Origin: Oceanospirillum linum
Lineage (GTDB): Bacteria > Pseudomonadota > Gammaproteobacteria > Pseudomonadales > Halomonadaceae
Assembly: GCF_001995095.2 (NCBI RefSeq)
Contig: NZ_MTSD02000008.1
Coordinates: 1-64,000, forward strand
Direction: 5' to 3'
DNA length: 64,000 bases
Shown here: positions 17,887 to 27,745 of the stretch, one piece after another
Layout: each line of letters opens with the position of its first letter
How positions within the stretch are numbered: position 1 is the stretch's first letter
The notes under the pieces: model-generated
The model's input: only the letters and a program-made list of their open reading frames with translations
Databases searched by the model: none
Told to the model about the DNA's origin: nothing
Made by a program: the position numbers and the translations under genes

Positions 17887-19905
17887 TTAGCCCCCTAAGC
17901 GTTTCTTAAGGGCGTCCAGTGCGGCATGCCCTCTGGCGCGTTTAGCTTCGTCGGGAGCATTCTCTTTGCCTTCCCATGCGAGATCACCTTCCGGTAGCTC
18001 TTCCAGGAAACGGCTGGGGGTGCAGTTCAGCATTTCACCAAACTGTTTGCGCTGGCTGGCAAAGCTCAGGGTCAGAGTTTCCCGGGCCCGGGTTATTCCC
18101 ACGTAGGCCAGGCGGCGCTCTTCTTCGATATTACCTTCATCAATACTGTTGCGGTGTGGCAGCAGATCTTCTTCCATGCCGATGATATAAACATGGGGGT
18201 ACTCCAGCCCTTTGGCGGAGTGCAGGGTCATAAGTTGAACCCGGTCGGAGTCATCTTCTTTTTCCTGCTGTTCCAGCATATCTCGCAGTACAAGGCGGGA
18301 TATTGCATCTTCGATGGTGGCTTCATCGTCCTCTTCCTGCATTCTGGCCAGGGTGTCGCGCAGGGAGTCCACCAGAATCCAGACATTGGCCATGCGCCGT
18401 TCTGCAACCTGCGGTGAACTGGAGTTCTGGTGTAGCCAAGCTTCGTAGTCGATATCCTGAATCATCTGGCGGATGGCGGCGATGGGGTCATCCTGGGCGC
18501 AGCGTTTGATGGTCTGCTGCAGCCAGTGATTAAACCGGCCCAGCTTCTCCAGAGCTTTGCCGGAGAGGTACTGCTCCAGCCCCAGTTCGTCGCAGGCGTT
18601 AAACAGGCTGATATGTCGGCTGTTGGCGTAGGTTCCCAGGCGCTCAAGCGTAGAGGGGCCGATCTCCCGGCGGGGCATATTGATTACCCGAAGAAAGGCG
18701 TTATCGTCCTCTGGGTTTACCAGTAAACGCAGGTAACCCATGATATCTTTGATCTCATGACGGGAGAAAAAAGAGGTGCCCCCGCTGATTTTGTAGGGTA
18801 CCTGATACGCCTGCAGTTTGATCTCCAGCAGTCGGGCCTGGTGGTTGCCCCTATATAGAATGGCAAAATCTTTATAGTGGCCATCGTTTTTGATGCGATG
18901 GGTCAGAATCTCGGTTACAACGCGCTCAGCTTCCGCATCTTCGTTACGGCAGCTGATCACCCGTATGGGCGAGCCGGAGCCCATATTACTCCACAGGGTC
19001 TTCTCATAAACGTGGGGGTTGTTGGCGATCAGAGTATTCGCGCAGCGCAGAATCAGTGAGGTTGACCGGTAATTCTGTTCCAGTTTGACGATTTTCAGGT
19101 TTTTGAAATCTTCCCCCAGCTTAATCAGGTTTTCCGGCCGGGCACCTCGCCAGGCGTAGATCGACTGATCATCGTCTCCCACTACGGTCAGGGCACCCCG
19201 GTAGCCGATTAGCAGCTTTACCAGCAGATACTGACTAACGTTGGTATCCTGGTACTCATCCACCAGCATGTAGTGCATTCGGTTCTGCCAGCGATCCAGT
19301 ACGTCAGGATGGTCACGGAACAGACGTACCGGCAGACGAATCAGGTCATCAAAATCTACGGCGTTATAGGCCTGCAGGTGACGGTCGTATTCTCTGTATA
19401 CCGCTGCAGCCAGGGTTTCCCTGTCATCCTGGGCCAGCCCCATCGCCTGTTCCGGTTCGATCAGGTCATTTTTCCAGTTGGAGATCATATGTTGCACCAG
19501 ACCGATAATTTCAGCATCGGTCTGGAAATCCTTGTGCATCAGATCCTTAATCAGTGACTTGGTATCCTGATCATCAAACAGAGAGAACCCGGCTTTATAG
19601 CCCAGGGTTTTGTGTTCCCGGCGGATAATGGTCAGGCCAAGGTTGTGAAAGGTCGAGACCGTTAAGCCCCGAGCCTCTTTGCCCTGCACCAGCTTACCTA
19701 CCCGCTCTTTCATCTCCCGGGATGCCTTATTGGTAAAGGTAACGGCTGCAATCTTATTGGCTTTGATGCCTTTCTCTTTGATCAGGTAGGCGATTTTGGT
19801 GGTAATGACACTGGTTTTACCACTGCCGGCACCGGCCAGCACCAAAAGCGGGCCACCGACATATTCCACAGCTTCACGTTGGCGATCATTCAGGCGAGAG
19901 AGCAT
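17887..19905 (-). CDS. rep: ATP-dependent DNA helicase Rep
   Basis: 672 residues, the length of Rep (UvrD is longer). A superfamily 1A 3'-5' helicase that helps replication forks past bound proteins. Visible: Q-motif LNDRQREAV, Walker A GAGSGKT (25-31), VTFTNKAAREMKERV-like motif Ia, DEYQDTN (motif II), QSIYAWRGA (motif III), VVKLEQNYRS-like motif IV, and YVGITRARETL (motif VI). The start fits the Rep pattern MLSRLNDRQREAVEYVGGPL. It is convergent with the cytochrome gene. Confidence 0.95.
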   Translation of the reverse strand: MLSRLNDRQREAVEYVGGPLLVLAGAGSGKTSVITTKIAYLIKEKGIKANKIAAVTFTNKASREMKERVGKLVQGKEARGLTVSTFHNLGLTIIRREHKTLGYKAGFSLFDDQDTKSLIKDLMHKDFQTDAEIIGLVQHMISNWKNDLIEPEQAMGLAQDDRETLAAAVYREYDRHLQAYNAVDFDDLIRLPVRLFRDHPDVLDRWQNRMHYMLVDEYQDTNVSQYLLVKLLIGYRGALTVVGDDDQSIYAWRGARPENLIKLGEDFKNLKIVKLEQNYRSTSLILRCANTLIANNPHVYEKTLWSNMGSGSPIRVISCRNEDAEAERVVTEILTHRIKNDGHYKDFAILYRGNHQARLLEIKLQAYQVPYKISGGTSFFSRHEIKDIMGYLRLLVNPEDDNAFLRVINMPRREIGPSTLERLGTYANSRHISLFNACDELGLEQYLSGKALEKLGRFNHWLQQTIKRCAQDDPIAAIRQMIQDIDYEAWLHQNSSSPQVAERRMANVWILVDSLRDTLARMQEEDDEATIEDAISRLVLRDMLEQQEKEDDSDRVQLMTLHSAKGLEYPHVYIIGMEEDLLPHRNSIDEGNIEEERRLAYVGITRARETLTLSFASQRKQFGEMLNCTPSRFLEELPEGDLAWEGKENAPDEAKRARGHAALDALKKRLGG

Positions 19906-20066
19906 ATTGGGTTCCGGTCCAACTGAGATAAAAACGGGCTTAAATCTTCGAGACAGGGATTGTACCAGTGGCTGTTAAAAAAGCAGTGTGAACTTTGTGA
20001 AGATCATACTGCTTATGCAAAAAACGATATAAAGAAGACTGAGTTTTTTCTCCTGGATCCTGATGG

Positions 20067-21587
20067 CTAGTGAGTGAGCTGCTGCAGATAGCGATCCAGT
20101 TGTCTGAGTCCCAGCGCCTCTGATACGGCAGGTACGCCGACGGTTTCTTCACCGGCCAGGTCGGCGATGGTGCGGGCCACTTTCAGAATCCTGTGATAGC
20201 TGCGGGGAGATAAACCTAATTGCTCCATCGCCTGCTGCAGTAGTTGGCTGGCATCATCCTGCAGATTTATCTGGCTATCCAGTTCACGGCCGGTTAGTTG
20301 TGCGTTGCTCTTTCCTGAGCGCGCTAATTGGCGCTGGTGGGCTTCCGTTACCCTTGCCTGAACCTGTTGACTGCTTTCGCCTGGGCTAACATTGGCCAGC
20401 TGTTCCGGGGGTAGACTGGTGACTGCCACCTGCAGATCGATGCGGTCCAATAGTGGGCCGGACAGTCGACTTTGATAGTTTCTGACTTGCTTAGCTGTGC
20501 AGCGACAAGCGCGCAGATTGTCACCAAAGTAACCGCAGGGGCAGGGGTTCATTGCAGCAACTAACTGAAAGCGGGAAGGGTAGCGTACCTGCTGGGTGGC
20601 CCGTGAAATATGGATTTCACCGGATTCCAGTGGTTCCCGTAATACTTCAAGCACACGCCGATCATATTCCGGCAGTTCATCGAGAAAGAGAATCCCATTG
20701 TGTGCCAGGCTGATCTCTCCGGGTTTAGGGCGGGAACCTCCACCAACGAGTGCAACGCCGGAGGCTGTGTGGTGAGGACTGCGGAATGGCCTCTGCCCCC
20801 ACTCATCCATGGAAAAGCGGCCGGATACGGAAGCCAGAGCCATGACCTCCAGTGCATCCTGTTCACTCATTTTCGGCAGGATACCCCCAAGGCGGCTGGC
20901 AAGGAGTGTTTTACCTGTTCCTGGAGGCCCAACAAGCAGGAGGTGGTGGTTACCGGCTGCTGCGATTTCCAGAGCGCGCCTTGCCTGAAACTGTCCCTTT
21001 ACATCTGCCAGGTCAGGTTGATCTCTTAGCTTCGTGTGGCGCTTTTGGGCTTCAAGCTGGTGTAGCGGGAGCTCCTCTTGCCCATGGAGCATGGCGGTTA
21101 CTGCCAATAAGTGAGCGGCTGTCATCACTTTGTTCGCTTCTGGTAGTGATGCTTCATCACCGTTACCGGAGGGAACCAGCATGGTGCGGCCAGCCTTCGC
21201 GCATGCCAAAGCGGCAGGCAGAATGCCAGAGACCGGGCGTAATTCAGCGGACAGAGAGAGCTCGCCATAGCATTCAAAGTCGCTTAAACGGTCTGCCGGG
21301 ATCTGACTGGACGCTGCTAATACACCCAAAGCGATCGCAAGGTCGTATCGGCCACCCTCTTTAGGCAGATCCGCGGGGGCCAGGTTAACGGTGATACGGC
21401 GTTGGGGGTATTCAAAGCCTGCATTGATCAGAGCACTGCGGACGCGATCTTTGCTCTCCCGGACGGCGGTTTCAGGCATACCTACAATAGCGAGTCCGGG
21501 CAGCCCGTTGGTGAGATGTACTTCGATGCGCACTTCCGGGGCGTCGATACCCACAGAAGCACGACTGTAGATGACCGCAAGTGTCAT
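20067..21587 (-). CDS. comM: YifB/ComM-family Mg-chelatase-like AAA+ ATPase
   Basis: 506 residues. The N-terminal ChlI domain (about 1-175, with AIVGMPETAVRESKDRVRSA), Walker A GPPGTGKT (220-227), Walker B ILFLDELPEYDR and a C-terminal Mg-chelatase domain (PLLDRIDLQV, then SPRSYHRILKVARTIADL) give the YifB architecture. In Vibrio and Haemophilus the orthologue ComM is a branch-migration helicase used in natural transformation. The spacing from rep is 161 bp and both read leftward. Confidence 0.9.
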   Translation of the reverse strand: MTLAVIYSRASVGIDAPEVRIEVHLTNGLPGLAIVGMPETAVRESKDRVRSALINAGFEYPQRRITVNLAPADLPKEGGRYDLAIALGVLAASSQIPADRLSDFECYGELSLSAELRPVSGILPAALACAKAGRTMLVPSGNGDEASLPEANKVMTAAHLLAVTAMLHGQEELPLHQLEAQKRHTKLRDQPDLADVKGQFQARRALEIAAAGNHHLLLVGPPGTGKTLLASRLGGILPKMSEQDALEVMALASVSGRFSMDEWGQRPFRSPHHTASGVALVGGGSRPKPGEISLAHNGILFLDELPEYDRRVLEVLREPLESGEIHISRATQQVRYPSRFQLVAAMNPCPCGYFGDNLRACRCTAKQVRNYQSRLSGPLLDRIDLQVAVTSLPPEQLANVSPGESSQQVQARVTEAHQRQLARSGKSNAQLTGRELDSQINLQDDASQLLQQAMEQLGLSPRSYHRILKVARTIADLAGEETVGVPAVSEALGLRQLDRYLQQLTH

Positions 21588-21684
21588 GGCGCGATTCCTT
21601 ATGCGTTGAGAGGGCAGTGGCGTGCCCTGCTTCTTTATCGTCCGTTAAAAGAAGCTGCCGTTCCGGTCGGCTGATTAGCAGTGT

Positions 21685-21957
21685 TTATTTCTGCTGATCT
21701 TTCGCTGCCAGTTCCGCCACAACAGCTTCCAGTTGAGTAACCTGTGCCTCGAGTGCGTCCGCTTTAGCACGGGTGCGTAGCAAAATTTCACTCTGAATAT
21801 CAAATTCTTCACGGGTTACCAGATTCAGTTTAGCAAAAACATTCTCGGCTACCGATTGCATTTGGCGCTTCAGTTCAGTGTCGCCGGGCAGGCCCGCTCC
21901 GGAGAGTTTTTCACCCATCTGGCGGGTGAACTCAGCAATTACTTCAGGTTTTAACAT
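21685..21957 (-). CDS. ubiK: Ubiquinone biosynthesis accessory factor UbiK (BMFP)
   Basis: 90 residues. The start MLKPEVIAEFTRQMGEKLSG and the C-terminal coiled coil (EILLRTRAKADALEAQVTQLEAV) are the signature of the YqiC/BMFP family, renamed UbiK because it assists aerobic ubiquinone synthesis with UbiJ. Length matches the family. It is divergent from the glnK promoter region. Confidence 0.88.
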   Translation of the reverse strand: MLKPEVIAEFTRQMGEKLSGAGLPGDTELKRQMQSVAENVFAKLNLVTREEFDIQSEILLRTRAKADALEAQVTQLEAVVAELAAKDQQK

Positions 21958-22087
21958 CTTAGGTGCCCAATCGTTGTGTTATTTCATTGGTTTTTCAGTA
22001 AATGACTCGTCAGAAAACCGGTTGGAGAGTGTACCACTTTACGCTCTTTTACTGGATTTCGGTTTTACCGGGTTATGTTGCCTTGTG

Positions 22088-22104
22088 GTGCACTATGTGT
22101 GCAC
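22088..22104. promoter_or_regulatory. NtrC-like inverted repeat upstream of glnK
   Basis: GTGCACTATGTGTGCAC is a dyad with the GCAC..GTGC arms of NtrC sites, about 147 bp before the -24 box. Further half-sites TGGTGC occur at about 22110-22115 and 22163-22169. Enhancer use by NtrC is inferred from the motif and the sigma-54 promoter. Confidence 0.6.
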
Positions 22105-22233
22105 AACAATGGTGCGTGCGGCCTTTGTTTGGAATTTTGTCGGTGCAATGTTTTTTCTGTTTTGGTGCATTGAGCTCATGCTTAAAGGTTCTTTTTACTT
22201 CTAGTTGTATGAAAAACATAGCTTTTTTCTTTT

Positions 22234-22249
22234 TGGCACAACCTGTGCA
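22234..22249 (+). promoter_or_regulatory. Sigma-54 (-24/-12) promoter of glnK-amtB
   Basis: TGGCACAACCTGTGCA has GG at 22235-22236 and GC at 22247-22248 with the required 10-bp gap, about 130 bp before the glnK start. This marks nitrogen-limitation control by RpoN/NtrC. Confidence 0.85.
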
Positions 22250-22348
22250 GAATCCCGGGTATGTTGGCGATAGTGCATTGAGCAAGCGGTGCACCGAGAG
22301 AAGCCACGCTTAAAACTAAATTACTGGAACAGTAATTCAATCTGATAA

Positions 22349-22717
<369 letters not shown>

Positions 22718-22765
22718 GCGACACATTAGCTTAAAACTGAATTTAGCCTTCGGAGGGCCTTCCCA

Positions 22766-24007
22766 ATGGAAGATTTAGTACAAGTAAAGTATGCAATTGA
22801 TACTTTTTATTTTCTGATCTGTGGTGCACTGGTTATGTGGATGGCGGCGGGTTTTGTCATGCTGGAAGCCGGTCTGGTTCGTGCCAAAAATACCACTGAA
22901 ATTTTAACTAAGAACATCGCTCTGTATGCGATCGCCTGTACCATGTATCTGCTTTGCGGTTACTTCATTATGTATAGCGGTGATGCAGGCGGTATTTTGC
23001 CAAATCTGGGCTTCCTGATTGGTGAAGAGAATGCAACAGAAGCTGTTTTGGCAAGCGGTGGTGATACTTATTACTCCGCACGTTCTGACTTCTTCTTCCA
23101 GGTGGTTTTCGTAGCGACAGCTATGTCAATTGTCTCTGGTGCGGTTGCTGAGCGTATGAAACTGTGGGCCTTCCTGGCTTTTGCAGTGGTTATGACAGGC
23201 TTTATCTACCCAACGTCCGGCTACTGGACCTGGGGTGGTGGTTTCCTGAGTGAAGCAGGTTTCTCTGATTTTGCTGGCTCCGGTATTGTTCACATGGCGG
23301 GTGCAGCAGCTGCACTGGCAGGTGTTTTGTTACTGGGTGCCCGTAAAGGCAAATATGGTGCAAACGGTCAGATCAACGCGATTCCTGGCAGCAACATGCC
23401 TTTGGCAACTTTAGGTACTTTCATCCTGTGGATGGGGTGGTTCGGCTTCAACGGTGGTTCTGAGCTGAAACTGTCTGATGTGGGTGAGGCAAACGCTGTT
23501 GCACAGGTATTTGTTAACACTAACGCAGCAGCAGCAGGTGGAGCGATTGCAGCCCTGATCCTGGCTCGCCTGTGGTTCCGTAAGGCAGATCTGACTATGG
23601 TGCTGAATGGTGCCCTGGCTGGTCTGGTTGCGATTACTGCAGAGCCTCTGGCTCCAACAGCCCTGGCGTCTACTCTGATTGGCGCGGTAGGTGGTGTACT
23701 GGTTGTCTTCTCTATCATTATGCTGGATAAGCTGCGTATTGATGATCCTGTAGGTGCTATTTCGGTACACGGTGTTGTGGGTATCTGGGGTCTGCTGGCA
23801 GTGCCTCTGAGCAATGCTGATGCAACTTTCTCTGCACAGCTACTGGGTATTATCTCTATCTTTGGCTGGGTATTCGTAGCAAGCCTGATCGTATGGAGCA
23901 TCCTGAAAGCAGTTATCGGTATTCGTGTCTCTGAAGAAGAAGAGTACGAGGGCGTGGATATCGCGGAGTGTGGCCTGGAAGCTTACCCTGAATTCACTAA
24001 AGGCTAA
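22766..24007 (+). CDS. amtB: Ammonium transporter AmtB
   Basis: 413 residues with eleven membrane segments. It is a trimeric inner-membrane channel for ammonium. Family marks: ALVMWMAAGFVMLEAGLVRAKN near the start, YPTSGYWTW, the pore-histidine segment IVHMAGAAAALAG, and DDPVGAISVHGVVGIWG with the second pore histidine. The ribosome site GGAGGG precedes ATG 22766. The cytoplasmic tail is short. It is co-transcribed with glnK. Confidence 0.96.
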   Translation: MEDLVQVKYAIDTFYFLICGALVMWMAAGFVMLEAGLVRAKNTTEILTKNIALYAIACTMYLLCGYFIMYSGDAGGILPNLGFLIGEENATEAVLASGGDTYYSARSDFFFQVVFVATAMSIVSGAVAERMKLWAFLAFAVVMTGFIYPTSGYWTWGGGFLSEAGFSDFAGSGIVHMAGAAAALAGVLLLGARKGKYGANGQINAIPGSNMPLATLGTFILWMGWFGFNGGSELKLSDVGEANAVAQVFVNTNAAAAGGAIAALILARLWFRKADLTMVLNGALAGLVAITAEPLAPTALASTLIGAVGGVLVVFSIIMLDKLRIDDPVGAISVHGVVGIWGLLAVPLSNADATFSAQLLGIISIFGWVFVASLIVWSILKAVIGIRVSEEEEYEGVDIAECGLEAYPEFTKG

Positions 24008-24144
24008 GGGTAGTTAAAGGTTAGGTGCTCAATGATTCAAAGGTTAAATAACCGGGCACCAAGTGAACAAAAATAAGAGTTTGATCTGGAAAACGATAAA
24101 AAATTAAGAAAAATATAAAGAGGTTTTAACCTCAAAAAAGCTTC

Positions 24145-24169
24145 AGGGTGCCTACGGGCACCCTTTTTT
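24145..24169 (+). terminator. Terminator of glnK-amtB
   Basis: AGGGTGCC-TAC-GGGCACCCT followed by six T, 140 bp after amtB. It separates the second P-II gene from this operon. Confidence 0.9.
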
Positions 24170-24205
24170 AATGTCGACAATAGCAGTATGCTATTGGCAG
24201 TTTAA

Positions 24206-24622
<417 letters not shown>

Positions 24623-24645
24623 TTATTTCGCGAACTGCAGAGCAT

Positions 24646-24687
24646 AAAAAAAGCGGTTCAGGGTGTTAGCCCTGAGCCGCTTTTTTA
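24646..24687. terminator. Bidirectional terminator after the second P-II gene
   Basis: AAAAAAAGCGGTTCAGGG pairs across a 6-base loop with CCCTGAGCCGCTTTTTT; one G-T pair. It serves both the P-II gene and the convergent copper-chaperone gene. Confidence 0.9.
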
Positions 24688-24713
24688 TTTGGCGAGTAGA
24701 GTCGGAAGAGGGA

Positions 24714-25163
24714 TCAGTGGGAGTGATTTTTCATGCCGACCATAACTTTCTTAACAGGCATGCTCACCACAGACATACTGCCGTTGCTGAAGTAGAGTTT
24801 TACCGATATTTTCTGACCTTCAAAAAGATTTTGCTTCAGGCCAATCAGCATGATGTGATAACCACCGGGTTTTAGGTGCGTCATTCCGTTACCGGGAATA
24901 GCAATTTCAGAGACCTGACGCATTTTCATCACACCCTGATCCATCGTATGGGTATGCAGCTCTACTGCGTCGGCAACACTACTTTGAGCTCGGATCAGTC
25001 GAACTTCTGCTGCTGAGTTGTTCTTCAGCATCATAAAGATTGCAGAGTTAGATTGTCCCGGAGGCACGGCGCGTGCGTAGGGGTTCTTTACATCAACCGT
25101 ACTGGCAGCCATTGCCAGAGGTGTGATCAGAGCGAAGACCAGAGCGGTAAGCCATTTTTTCAT
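24714..25163 (-). CDS. Periplasmic copper chaperone PCu(A)C
   Basis: 149 residues from ATG 25163, which has AAGGAAAAAGC before it; an in-frame ATG seven codons upstream lacks a site. Signal peptide MKKWLTALVFALITPLAMA. The copper ligands lie in ELHTHTMDQGVMKMRQV and MTHLKPGGYHIMLIG, the H(M)x10Mx21HxM pattern of DUF461 chaperones that deliver Cu(I) to the CuA or CuB site of cytochrome oxidase. A His-rich end (GMKNHSH) may add binding. It is 48 bp from the Sco gene, the usual partner. Confidence 0.93.
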   Translation of the reverse strand: MKKWLTALVFALITPLAMAASTVDVKNPYARAVPPGQSNSAIFMMLKNNSAAEVRLIRAQSSVADAVELHTHTMDQGVMKMRQVSEIAIPGNGMTHLKPGGYHIMLIGLKQNLFEGQKISVKLYFSNGSMSVVSMPVKKVMVGMKNHSH

Positions 25164-25211
25164 GCTTTTTCCTTTTTTATTCACAAGAGTTTCAGAAGTC
25201 TTTCAGTCATA

Positions 25212-25817
25212 TCAGCGGAGCTGGCGTTTCAGAGCATCCAGCAGAGCATCCGGTGAGGCAGAGTGATTAACTGTTTCCAGTACTTCACCCTTGTCATTAG
25301 TCAGATAAAAAACAGACGTGTGATCAATGGTGTAACCCATGGCGCTGTTGTCGATCTGAGCTTTCTGATAGAAGGCTCCATATTTCTTTGACAGGGCCAG
25401 AATTTTCTCAGGATTGTCCGTCAAGCCGATAATTTGGGAGTGAAAAAACTGCGTATAGCTTTTCAGGTGCTGCAGGGAGTCGCGCTCAGGATCAACGCTG
25501 ATCAGAATGCCCTGCAGTTGGGTTAACTGCTCCTGGGGGAGTTGTTTGAAAGCGTGGGCCATAACCGACAGAGACGTTGGGCAGATGTCCGGGCACTGGG
25601 TATAACCAAAGTAAATAACATTCAGCTTGTCAGGATAATCACTTAACGTGAACGGGCCATCAGCAGACCGCAGTGTAAAGTCGCCGCCAATCTGCATGAC
25701 TTTGGCTGAGGTTTTCATCTGGTACTTCTGATACATTTCCATACCGGCAACCAAGGCCACTACAGGCAGTAACATCAGAAAAGCTTTGAAAAAATGTTTC
25801 TTAAAACTGTTGAGCAT
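25212..25817 (-). CDS. SCO1/SenC family copper-binding assembly protein
   Basis: 201 residues with one N-terminal membrane anchor (about 12-27) and a thioredoxin fold facing the periplasm. The copper motif CPDIC (C75, C79 in GYTQCPDICPTS) and the distal histidine (YTIDHTSVFYL) are intact. Sco proteins metallate and reduce the CuA site of cytochrome c oxidase together with PCu(A)C, encoded just downstream. Confidence 0.93.
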   Translation of the reverse strand: MLNSFKKHFFKAFLMLLPVVALVAGMEMYQKYQMKTSAKVMQIGGDFTLRSADGPFTLSDYPDKLNVIYFGYTQCPDICPTSLSVMAHAFKQLPQEQLTQLQGILISVDPERDSLQHLKSYTQFFHSQIIGLTDNPEKILALSKKYGAFYQKAQIDNSAMGYTIDHTSVFYLTNDKGEVLETVNHSASPDALLDALKRQLR

Positions 25818-25980
25818 AAGTTTGTTCCATCGCTAAGAGGTAGGGGCTGATACCGCCTGGTATCCTACATGAAAAGGACCTCTGGCTCTTAAGGGTGATT
25901 TGTTTTACAGATCGCTTTTTATAAAGAGTCCGGCAGCAGCGAAAAGTTGCCCCAGACAGATCGGATATCTGTCAGATAGT

Positions 25981-26448
25981 TCACATCTGCAGGACATCAA
26001 AGTCGAACCAAATATGTTCTGTACCCCGGTCAGTTTCCAGTTCCACCCTTCCTCTCCAGGGCATCACCTTCTCGGTACAAACGCTGATGGTGCCATTTAC
26101 AGCGAGAGTATTGCTATCGGAGAATGGGCGTAATGTGTATTGATGAATGCCCATATACATAGTCCGGCCTGTCAGAGCCAGCTTTGCTGAGGTCAGGCGT
26201 ACATTGTCAGCCATGATACTGAACTCGACAGGCTTCAATGCTAATACCGGCCAGGGAGAGACTGACAGGCGAACGGAATCACCACTACTCAGGGTTACAG
26301 TACAGCTTCCCTGCTCCATTGTGCAGCCTGGCATTTTGCTCTCATCAATATCCATCAGGGCGCTCAGGTGATTGGCCAGATAGAGCAGCATCACCAGCAA
26401 AGCGGCTATGGTTAGTGTCCAGAGAAGCTTGAGTTGTTTGGTCGACAT
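25981..26448 (-). CDS. Unknown membrane-anchored protein upstream of sco
   Basis: 155 residues: one N-terminal membrane segment (about 7-27) then a beta-rich periplasmic domain with two Cys in CTMEQGSC and one in SVCTEK. No family name comes to mind, but single-anchor proteins of this size and position are common beside sco/PCu(A)C genes. It reads with sco after a 163-bp gap. A role in copper handling or oxidase assembly is only inferred from neighbours. Confidence 0.75.
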   Translation of the reverse strand: MSTKQLKLLWTLTIAALLVMLLYLANHLSALMDIDESKMPGCTMEQGSCTVTLSSGDSVRLSVSPWPVLALKPVEFSIMADNVRLTSAKLALTGRTMYMGIHQYTLRPFSDSNTLAVNGTISVCTEKVMPWRGRVELETDRGTEHIWFDFDVLQM

Positions 26449-26761
26449 AAATTAGTTTTTGCCTGTTTCAGCAGAGCATATGCTTTCACGGTATGCGCCA
26501 TTTAAGAGAGTGAAGTCTAACCAAAACCGATCTAAAAACCGTGTGACTAATTGCCGCATATTTTTTCTTCCGGAGGAAAAGTGTTTGAGCGTTGCGTCGT
26601 GTCAAAAAAATATCGGTTTTATGTTTGGTGCAGGCTGGCCTTAGAGTAAGTACTGTCTGCTTGGCCTTGCTGCTGGCCTTAGGTAGACTGCGCCAATACC
26701 ACAGTGCTGGCGCTGCTCTCTATTATAGAGTGTTGATACTTTTTCCTGAGAAGAGGATGTT
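26449..26761. other. Intergenic region before the AEC transporter
   Basis: 313 bp between divergent genes. It contains a GGCCTT-rich stretch at 26636-26680 (three TGGCCTT copies) and TATTATAG at about 26721 as a possible -10 for the transporter. No gene was recognised. Confidence 0.4.
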
Positions 26762-27697
26762 ATGCTAATTATTGATGCGCTGGTTCCGGTATTTATGGTG
26801 ATTATGGCCGGAACATTGCTGAATATTTTTCGTTTTCCCGGTGGCGATTTTTGGCCACTAGTCGAGCGCTTTACGTATTTTTTCCTTTTTCCGGTGATGT
26901 TGATCAGCAAGATGGCGAATGCCCGTATTGATCAGGTTGCGGTGGATAAGGTAGCGCTGGCGATTATATTGCTGTTGTTTGCGATGACGGCTTTTGTGGT
27001 GGTGTTAAAACCGTTATTAACCCGGTCGGGACCTGTCTTTACTTCCGTCTATCAGGGAGGGCTGCGTTTTAACACCTATGTGGTGCTGGCTGCGGCTGAA
27101 GCACTGTATGGTGGGGCGGGCCTTACAATCGCGGCTGTGGCCATGGCGATTATGATTCCTCTTATCAATGTTTTCTGCGTGTTTATCTTTACGCTCTATG
27201 TGGGGCAAAGCGGCAGTGGCCTGGGTGCCACGCTGAAAGCGATTGCAAAGAACCCGCTGATTGTAGGTTGTGTGGTCGGTATCGGGCTTAATATTACAGG
27301 TATTGGTTTGCCGGGCTGGAGTGCTGCTGCCTTTAACATTATCAGTAATGCTGCTTTGCCTTTGGGGCTTTTGGCCGTAGGCTTTGCTTTGAATCTCAGG
27401 TCTATCAGAGAAGCCTCCTGGCCGCTGATCTCCTCCAGTCTGATTAAACTTTTTATCATGCCTTTGGTGGCGACGGTTATTGGTTATCTGGTGGGGCTGA
27501 GTGAGCTGGAGATTGGGGTGCTGCTGCTGTTTGCAGCTATGCCAACGGCAACGTCATCTTATATTCTGGCGCGTCAGCTGGGAGGGCACGCCCCTTTGAT
27601 GGCTGCAATCACCACTGCGCAGACTCTACTGGCAATGGTAACCCTGCCTGTTGTGCTTCAGTTCTTACCGGGTAGTCTGGCCCTGCTATTTTCATAG
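26762..27697 (+). CDS. AEC family (auxin efflux carrier) permease
   Basis: 311 residues with ten hydrophobic segments in two blocks of five, the layout of the AEC/mdcF family of inner-membrane carriers. N-terminal VPVFMVIMAGTLLNIFRFPG and the C-terminal AAMPTATSSYILARQLGG are characteristic. Bacterial members move small dicarboxylates or malonate. The substrate is not deducible, as no catabolic genes adjoin. ATG 26762 follows GAGAAGAGGATGTT. Confidence 0.88.
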   Translation: MLIIDALVPVFMVIMAGTLLNIFRFPGGDFWPLVERFTYFFLFPVMLISKMANARIDQVAVDKVALAIILLLFAMTAFVVVLKPLLTRSGPVFTSVYQGGLRFNTYVVLAAAEALYGGAGLTIAAVAMAIMIPLINVFCVFIFTLYVGQSGSGLGATLKAIAKNPLIVGCVVGIGLNITGIGLPGWSAAAFNIISNAALPLGLLAVGFALNLRSIREASWPLISSSLIKLFIMPLVATVIGYLVGLSELEIGVLLLFAAMPTATSSYILARQLGGHAPLMAAITTAQTLLAMVTLPVVLQFLPGSLALLFS

Positions 27698-27745
27698 CAA
27701 GGCATATTTCTCATAGCAAGGCGCTGTGCTTCCGGCCCGGAAGCA